Under the pieces are notes generated by a model. The model worked only from the letters and a program-made list of their open reading frames with translations, ran no database searches and had not been told where the DNA came from. A DNA stretch of 64,000 nt from Tritonibacter mobilis (GTDB lineage Bacteria > Pseudomonadota > Alphaproteobacteria > Rhodobacterales > Rhodobacteraceae), in contig NZ_LNWY01000006.1 of NCBI RefSeq assembly GCF_001681715.1, positions 186,001 to 250,000 on the forward strand, in the 5' to 3' direction. Every line of letters starts with the position of its first letter. The first letter of the stretch is position 1. The translations under genes and the position numbers were made by a program. This document shows, piece after piece, positions 28,001 to 36,500 of the stretch.

Positions 28001-29314
28001 TCAGTCAAATTTCCCATGTTTGGCGGCAGCGTCCGCGTATGCTTGTGCAAATGCCTTCAGGAAGACGTCCAACATGCCGTGCTCTGCCTCAGAGGCCTTC
28101 TTGTCCCAACGCGCGACATAGCTGTCCCATAGTTTACTGCGACGGCTGCCGCCCAGAAGCGCGCGCCCCTCTTCGGATGATTCGATTTCCTCGGGCGATA
28201 ACCCCATGAGAACCGCAGCAAGCGCAGGTTGCAGCGCGGCAAAAACGGCCTGCTGATGCCCGCGCAAGTCTGCAAGCGCCGAGGCAAAGCTCTCGGGCCC
28301 CTCCATGAAGCCTTCGCGCGGGGTCAGAAACATGGTGTCCATGGCTTGATGAGGATCGGGCAGGAATTTCAAAGGGTTGTTGCCATGGGCGTTGCGCATG
28401 GTGCGCTCGCCACCTTTGGTGAACTGTTTGACGCTGGCACGATCTTGCAACATGCGCATGATCTCTCCCGTGGCCGAGGACACCGCCTGTCCAAGCGCAT
28501 GAGCGAGCTTTTCAGGATCAGCGCTGCCTGCGAGTTGCGGATCAAGCCCCGCGCCTTCGCAAAATGCACGTAAAACAGCCGCGCCACTGTCGGCTGCGGG
28601 CGCCTGCGCCGGTTGGGCGGCGGCTTGCATCGCCTGACTGGGAGGCGTCGCCGGGGTGGCTTGCGGCGGATGAGCGGGGGAGGCTGGCGAGGGCATCGGC
28701 ATCGGCGCAATGGGCGCTTGTCCTGCCGCAGGTTCGGCGGGCGGCACATAAGGCGATGGGGTCGTTGGTGGCGGTGACGGGATGGGTGGTGGTGTGGCAG
28801 GTGCGGCCTGCGCCGGTGGCATTTGTGGCGTGAGTTGCAGGAACTCTTGTGCCACGTCATCAAAAGCGTGCGCACTGGCAGGTGCACGTGGCAATGGGTT
28901 GACCGGATCTTGCGGCTGCAGCCCCAAATCCCATGGGTCAACCTCTTCGTCGCTCGTCCCATAGCCGGGCTGTGGTATTGCAGCAGGCTGCGCGCCAGCG
29001 GCCCCGCTCTCCACCGCGATGATATAATGCCCGACGACCAGCCGCTCACCGCCACGTAGCTGAACCGCTCCTTGGATGCGGTGATGCTGCCCCTGCATAA
29101 AGGTCCCGTTGGTCGACACATCTGTCAGCCAATAGGCACCATCATGAAAGCTCACATCAAAGTGATGCCCGGAGACGTGCCGTGACGGATCGGGTAGCAC
29201 CCAATCCATGGCACGGTTGCGCCCGACGTTGATGCTGTTTTCCTGTAGCGTGATCCAGGCTGGGCTGCCGTCCTGCAGCAATTCAAAATTTTCCAGTCGC
29301 AGGGTCAGTGTCAT
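28001..29314 (-). CDS. tagH: T6SS-associated FHA-domain protein TagH (Fha)
   Basis: 437 residues. The N-terminal FHA domain (about 25-105) carries the phosphothreonine-binding marks GRN and HVSGHHFDV, then STNGTFMQG. A long Pro/Ala-rich linker (about 125-245) is followed by the conserved C-terminal domain of TagH-type proteins (RAFCEGAGLDP through GEIMRMLQDR and NPLKFLPD). Fha proteins read PpkA-dependent Thr phosphorylation and promote T6SS assembly; in Agrobacterium Fha binds phosphorylated TssL. ppkA, pppA and a candidate TssL target are all in this window. Confidence 0.93.
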   Translation of the reverse strand: MTLTLRLENFELLQDGSPAWITLQENSINVGRNRAMDWVLPDPSRHVSGHHFDVSFHDGAYWLTDVSTNGTFMQGQHHRIQGAVQLRGGERLVVGHYIIAVESGAAGAQPAAIPQPGYGTSDEEVDPWDLGLQPQDPVNPLPRAPASAHAFDDVAQEFLQLTPQMPPAQAAPATPPPIPSPPPTTPSPYVPPAEPAAGQAPIAPMPMPSPASPAHPPQATPATPPSQAMQAAAQPAQAPAADSGAAVLRAFCEGAGLDPQLAGSADPEKLAHALGQAVSSATGEIMRMLQDRASVKQFTKGGERTMRNAHGNNPLKFLPDPHQAMDTMFLTPREGFMEGPESFASALADLRGHQQAVFAALQPALAAVLMGLSPEEIESSEEGRALLGGSRRSKLWDSYVARWDKKASEAEHGMLDVFLKAFAQAYADAAAKHGKFD

Positions 29315-29370
29315 AGTCGAATTTGGTCTCGTGTCACGTTTGGGCTACCCCGAATGTGTGGTTGGGGTGA

Positions 29371-30087
29371 TTAGAAGGAGCGAAAGAGCGGGGCTGCAAG
29401 GTCAATAAAACGGGCGAGCTGGATGGGCCGATTGTTCAGCGCCGCGCCGCTCAGGCACGATAACACGGCAGAGTTGATTGCACGAGGTGCCCGGTGTTCG
29501 GGAACCTGTGCGGGGTCGTTGGGGGCAATGCTGCCGCCAGACCATGTGACCGCCAGCCCCAAAAAGACTGCAGGGCTACGTACCGGTGCATAAAGAGCCT
29601 CACGCGCGGTGCGAAAGCGGTTCTCGTCGTCGGGGTAGGTGGTCCATGTTGCAACAAGCTCCATCATGTGCCGATCATTGGCGCTCAGTTCGCTGGCCGC
29701 ATGCCGCAGGCATTCATAGCCCCACCAGATCGCCATCTTTGGTTTTGCCGCAAATGCCGTAAAGGTTACCGCATCCTCTGGCGTCGTTGATGCACGCAGG
29801 CGCATCAAAAACGTCAAACCGTCCTCATTGTCGCGCGGGTGGTTTTGCGTGAGCCGCCCAAGTTGCGGCATCTGGCGGTATAGCCCTGTCGGGATTTCGT
29901 GACGCAGGGCCGACAGCGGCGGCTGCGTTTTATCAAAGTCATCGTTATCCGAGGACGGCTGCCCGGCGGGAGAGTTTATTTCATTTAGGTCTGAGGTCAC
30001 GGCGGTCGTTGTCCAAAAAGCTAGGGGCCGGGGATCTGCAAAATACAGGGGCGATGACAAGGGCGATGAAAAGAGCTGTGGCGACAT
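29371..30087 (-). CDS. T6SS-associated conserved protein, DUF6931-like
   Basis: Up to 238 residues and the first gene of the minus-strand T6SS operon. The C-terminal two thirds has a helical, Trp-rich pattern (AAKPKMAIWWGYECLRH, then VATWTTYPDDENRF, then GLAVTWSGGS). I recall this pattern from proteins annotated DUF6931 beside T6SS genes, but this is from memory and was not checked. The start is uncertain: ATG at 30087 gives a variable, Pro/Ser-rich N-terminus, and a GTG at 30000 is also possible. Probably cytoplasmic; role unknown. Confidence 0.65.
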   Translation of the reverse strand: MSPQLFSSPLSSPLYFADPRPLAFWTTTAVTSDLNEINSPAGQPSSDNDDFDKTQPPLSALRHEIPTGLYRQMPQLGRLTQNHPRDNEDGLTFLMRLRASTTPEDAVTFTAFAAKPKMAIWWGYECLRHAASELSANDRHMMELVATWTTYPDDENRFRTAREALYAPVRSPAVFLGLAVTWSGGSIAPNDPAQVPEHRAPRAINSAVLSCLSGAALNNRPIQLARFIDLAAPLFRSF

Positions 30088-30500
30088 GCGCTTGGCTGAG
30101 AATGCTGCTCAATTTGTATCGTTTGTACTCGAACACGCAAGGGGGAGAGAACGGCGGACGGTCTCCTCTACGTTGTGTTACTGTCAGAAGGTCCGATCTG
30201 CAGACAACTGGTGGCGCTCCGGCATCACGCGCACTGCTAGGTTGCTTGGTTTTGGAGGTCTGCGACCATAAGTTGCTGACGTGGGGTCAGCTATGATCAT
30301 GAATATCAATATATAACAATGAACTAACGGTCATATTGGGATTTGATGCGCAGCCCGCGATGGTGTCGCAAGGGTAAATAATTGGTTAAGTTTCACCGTT
30401 GTTTTATTGACATATCTCCTTAACTTGCTTTTTTGCTCGCTATTGGTGCGGCGCGAGCCGCCTTCTCGCCTTTGCATAGTTTCTAACGTCTGGTATTTTA
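30088..30500. other. Divergent intergenic region between the two T6SS arms
   Basis: 413 bp without a supported gene. It must drive both the minus-strand T6SS operon and the plus-strand autotransporter/tssK arm. About 30295-30450 is markedly AT-rich (for example ATATATAAC near 30310). A TTGACA hexamer at 30407-30412 faces the autotransporter, but no matching -10 is convincing. No terminator or RNA seen. Confidence 0.45.
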
Positions 30501-33500
30501 ATGCGCATTCTTCTGCTCGGAACCACCGCAATTTATGCTGGCCTCACGGCCCAACCTCTTGGATCTCAGACTTGGACCAACGGTGACGGCACCGCTTTGT
30601 GGGGGGATGCCGGGAACTGGGACGGAGGTGACGTTCCCGATGACGCCAGCAGTGGCGTCGTCTTTGATGACCCGGGTGTGGATAGTGCAGTCGGCCTTGC
30701 AGATACGGGTGGAACTCAGGATACTTTCACCGTCAACTCGCTCGACATCCAGACCGGGACGCAGTTGTCGGGTGGCACCCTTGTACTCGATGGAGTGGAT
30801 CCCACCGTAAACGTCGCAGCAACTGCCACAGGATCTGCCTTTGCCTCTGATATGAGCCTGCGCCTGCGCGCCAACGCGGTCTTCACCATGTTGGCTGATT
30901 TCGTCTCTAACGCGACAATTACTGCCGAGGGGGACCAGCTATTAGAGGTGAAGGCCGGAGCAGACACTACGACGCGGCTTGCCGGGGCACTTGAGCAAAC
31001 AGGCGGCGCGCTTGGGGTGGAGGTGAGCGGCGGCGGGACCGTCGTGATGGAGGCCGAGAACACCTACACGGGCGCAACGGAAGTGACGTCTGGCAAGCTT
31101 TCGGTGACGGGGGCTGGAACCTTGGCGTCAACGGATGTGAGTGTTGAGGAAAACGGCACGCTGACGACGGATGGCGGCGCGCTGGCTGCTGGCACGGAAC
31201 TGGAAAATGCCGGTGCCGTGACGCTGGGTGGTTCGGAGACGATCGCGAGCCTGAACGGGTCTGGTACCACTGAGGTGACCTCGGGCACGTTGACGCTGAC
31301 GTCGAGACCATCAACTGTGGGTGGAGAGATCTCCGGGGCCGGCGGTCTCACGGTGAATGGTGCGACAGCGGAAGTCACTCTCACTGGCGAGAACACCTAC
31401 ACGGGCGCAACGGAAGTGACGTCCGGCACGCTGTCGGTGACGGGGTCTGGAACCTTGGCGTCGACGGATGTGAATGTCGCCTCGGGCGGCACGCTGACGA
31501 CGGATGGCGGCGCGCTGGCTGCTGGCACGGAACTGGAAAATGCCGGTGCCGTGACGCTGGGTGGTTCGGAGACGATCGCGAGCTTGAACGGGGTGGGCAC
31601 CACTGAGGTGACCTCTGGCACGTTGACGCTGACGTCGGGACCATCAGCTGTGGGTGGAGAGATCTCCGGGGCCGGCGGTCTCACGGTGAATGGTGCGACA
31701 GCGGAAGTCACTCTCACTGGCGAAAACAGTTACACGGGTGCGACGGAAGTGACGTCTGGTGAGCTGTCGGTGACGGGGAGTATCGCCTCCTCAGCAGTAA
31801 CTGTCGGGGTCGATGGAAAGCTGGATTTCGATAGTGCCACTCAGTCGACGATTGGCGCATTGGACAATGCTTCTGCAGCCCCAGACAAAGGCGTTAATCT
31901 AGCGGCAAACACACATGTGACCGTGAGCACGACCGCTGGCTCGGGCGAATTGAATAACAGCGGGACGATTTCACTTGGAGACGGCGCCACGCTTGAGGCT
32001 GAGACGATCGACAATGAAGACGGCGGATCGATTTCGCTGGGCGAAGATGCGACGCTGAGCGGGACAGGCAACACACTGGACAACGGCGGTATTATCACCG
32101 TTGGTGACGGTGGTATCGTGCAGGATGCGGGGGATATCAATAACGAGGCAACCGGGACGATTACCTTCACCGGTTCGGGCACGCTCAACGCCGATACAAA
32201 CAATGATGGCGATGGTCTGACGAACTCCGGCACGATCTCGACCACTGCTGGTGGCAATGACACGCTGACGTTGGGCGATGGCAGCAACGATACCTTCACC
32301 AATGCGGCTGGCGGCACGTTTGCGATTGGTGACAGCGATTCTGTGAATGGCTCTGGCACAACCATGGTGAACAGCGGTGCGGCGGGTTCGAACGCGACGA
32401 TCACGCTGGGCGCCGGTTCCTCGCTGAGCGTCGCGGGTCTGACCAACGGCGCCCATGGGGAGATCGCCAACGCAGGGACGATCTCCACCTCTGGCGGAGC
32501 GCTGATGAATGAGGCCGATGCTGTGCTGACCAACACGGCCACCGGGACGATCCAGAACGGGGTCCAGAGCGCCGGCACCTTCTCGAACGCGGGTCAGGTG
32601 AATGGCGCGGTCGAGGTGACGGGCGGCGAGACCACCAATACAGGCGTATTCGGCGGCACCACCTCCATCTCCGGCGGCACGCTGAACAACGACGGCGGCA
32701 CCTTGACCGGAGATGTGACGGTTGGGACCAACGGCACGCTGACTACAAGTGGTGATGTGCAGGGCACGATCGCAAACGACAGCATCACCACTGTGACAGA
32801 TGGAAGTGTTGCGGATCTGGAGAACACGGGCAATGCCACCGTGAGTGGCGGTGTTGTTACGGATCTCGACAACTCCGGCAGAGGCGATCTGACGATTGGG
32901 GCTGGCGGCACGGTCACCACGCTGAGCAACTCAAGCACCGCGAGCAATGCGGGTGAGGTCGGCACGCTTACCAACTCGGGTGGTACATTCACGAATACGG
33001 GGAACGTTACCGGTACCAGCTCTGTGACGGGCGGCACGCTGAACAACGACGGCGGTACGCTGACCGGAGATATGACGGTTGGGACCAACGGCACGCTGAC
33101 CACGAGTGGTGATGTGCAGGGCACGATCGCAAACGACGGCATAACCACTGTGACGGATGGAAGTGTTGCGCATCTGGACAACGCGGGCAATGCCACCGTA
33201 AGTGGCGGTGAGGTTACGGATCTCGACAATACGGGCAATGTTACGGTAAGTGGCGGTGAGGTTGCAGATCTCGATAACACGGGCAACGCCACCGTGAGTG
33301 GCGGTGTTGTTGCGGATCTGGACAACTCTGGCAGCGGCGATCTGACGATTGGGGCTGGCGGCACGGTCACCACGCTGAGCAACTCAAGCACCGCGAGCAA
33401 TGCAGGTGAGGTCGGCACGCTCACCAACTCGGGTGGTACATTCACGAATACCGGCACGGTTTCCGGTAGCACCACCATCACCGACGGGACCGTCACAAAC

Positions 33501-36500
33501 AACGGCGGCAGCTTTGGCGGTGATGTCACCATTGAGGGTGGTGCAAATGCCACGCTGTCTCTTGAGACCGACACAGCGATCAATGGCAATGTGGTCAATA
33601 ACGGCACCATTGAAGCGAACGGCAGCGGCTCGATTTCTCTTGATGTGACGGGTGGTCACAGTCTGACCAATACGGGCACCCTGAATGGGGGCACGCATGG
33701 CCTGGATATCACGGCGGATGAGATCTATCTGAGCGAGACCTCGATTGTCGGCACCGGTGTGAACCTCATTGGTGATACGACAAATGAAGGCGTCTTGACT
33801 CTAGATACCGATCTCGTCGGTGATCTGACCACGATTGACGGGTCCCAGTCGGATATCGTGGGGGACGTTGCGGGCAACGGCAATGATGTGAATGTCGAAG
33901 GTGGTTCTCTCGGGGTTGCGGATGGGGTTGCCTTTACGGGCATAGGTGCCCTTACCAACGAGAGTGACATCACCGTTGGAACGGGCGCCACGCTTGAGGC
34001 TGAGACGATCGACAATGAAGACGGCGGATCGATTTCGCTGGGCGGCAATGCGACGCTGAGCGGGACAGGTAACACGCTGAACAACGGCGGTATTATCACC
34101 GTTGGTGACGGTGGCACCGTGCAGGATGCGGGCGATATCAATAACGAGGCAACCGGGACGATTACCTTCACCGGTTCGGGCACGCTCAACGCCGATACAG
34201 ACAATGATGGCGATGGTCTGACGAACTCCGGCACGATCTCGACCGCTGATGGTGGCAATGACACGCTGACGTTGGGTGATGGCACAGATGATACCTTCAC
34301 CAATGCGGCTGGCGGCATGCTTGCGATTGGTGACAGTGATATTGTGACTGGCTCTGGCACAACCATGGTGAACAGCGGTGTGGCGGGGTCGAACGCCACG
34401 ATCACGCTTGGCACCGGTTCATCGCTGAGCGTCGCTAGCCTGACCAACGGCGCCCATGGGGAGATCACTAACGCAGGGACGATCTCCACCTCTGGCGGAG
34501 CGCTGATGAACGAGGCCGATGCTGTGCTGACCAACACGGCCACCGGGACGATCCAGAACGGGGTCCAGAGTGCCGGCACATTCTCGAACGTGGGTCAGGT
34601 GAATGGCGCGGTCGAGGTGACGGGCGGCGCGACCACCAACACAGGTGTGTTCGGCGGCACCACCTCCGTCTCCGGGGGCGCGCTGAACAACGACGGCGGC
34701 ACCCTGACCGGGGCGGTTGATATTACCGGCGGTGCGGTGACGAACTCTGGAACCTTTGCCGATACGACCACGGTGACGGATGGGTCTTTGAACAATGACG
34801 GCGGCACTTTGACGGGGGCTGTGACAGTCGGAGCGGATGGTGATCTCACCACCAGCGGCATTGTCACGGGCACGCTGACGAACGCCGGGACCACCACTGT
34901 GACGGATGGAAGTGTTGCGGATCTGGACAACACGGGCAATGCCACCGTGAGTGGCGGTGTTGTTGCGGATCTCGACAACTCCGGCAGCGGTGATCTGACG
35001 ATTGGGTCCGGCGGCACGGTCACCACGCTGAGCAATGCGGGCACCGCGAGCAATGCAGGTGAGGTTGGTACGCTCACCAACACGGGTGGAACATTCACGA
35101 ATACGGGGAACGTTACCGGTACCAGCTCTGTGACGGGCGGTACGTTGGACAACGACGGTGGTACGCTGACCGGAGATGTGACGGTTGGGACCAACGGCAC
35201 CCTCACCACAAGTGGCACTGTCGGAGATGTCACCAACGCCGGTACCACAAACGTAACTGGCGGCACCGTTGCCTCGGTAGCTGGCTCGGGTACAGCGAAT
35301 GTGTCCGGTGGTACCGTTGCGGTACTGACAAGCAATAGCGGTACGGTCAATGTGTCTGGCGGCACGGTTAACGATTTGAATGGTAACGGCAGCAGCGTGA
35401 TTACCATTTCTGGCGGTACCGTAGATGATCTGGCTGGTGCGGGCACGTTTAACGTGCAATCTGGTGGCACCGTAACGGAAATGACCGTCAACAATGGCTC
35501 TGCAACAAATGCGGGAACTGTTGGGTCGGTTGGGGTGAACGGGAATGGCACACTTGCCAACTCCGTCGGCGGTCAGGTCACGGGAACTGTCAGTCTTACC
35601 GGTACATCATCGCTGACCAATAGCGGAACCATCGGTGGGGCGATTACAACCAGCGGCACCACCAATATTACCAATGCCGCCACCGGCGTGATGCAGGGCA
35701 CCGTAGGTGTGGGTGCCGACGCTAGCCTCACGACAAGCGGCACTATTTCAGGGACCGTTTCCAACGCGGGCACCACTACGGTAGAGGGCGGCACGGTTGC
35801 CGATCTGGACAACAGCGGTACGGTGACGGTGAACGATGGCGTGGTTGCTGATCTCGATAACAGCACGGCGGGGCAGCTCACGATTGGCGCAGATGGTGAG
35901 GTTACAGTTCTTACCAATGCGGGCACTGCGAGCAATGCGGGTGAGGTGGGTACGCTGACCAATAGCGATGGCACCTTCACCAACACGGGCACGGTCACGG
36001 GCACCAGCACGATCACCGGTGGAGATCTGGTGAACAGCGGTACTCTAGGGGGCAATGTCTCCGTTGCAAGCGGTGCTGAATTGTCGACCAGTGGCACCAT
36101 CAATGGAACAGTGTCCAACAGCGGCGTGACCACCGTAACCAGCGGGACGGTGGCTGGGCTGGACAACAGTGGCACCGCGACGGTCACGGGGGGCAGCGTT
36201 TCTGACTTCGACAATAGCGGTACCGCGACAATAAGTGATGGTGTGGTCGCGGATCTTGACAATGGCGGCTCTGGTCAGCTGACAATTGAGGCCGATGGCG
36301 AAGTCACAGTATTGGCGAACGCTGGTACTGCAAGCAATGCGGGCGAAATCGGGACACTCACCAATACCGATGGGACACTCACCAACACCGGAACCGTGAC
36401 GGGGGTAAGTACCGTCAGTGGCGGTACCGTTGAGAATAGCGGCACACTGACTGGAAATGTCGACGTTGCCGCTGCCGGGACATTGAACACCAATGGTACG

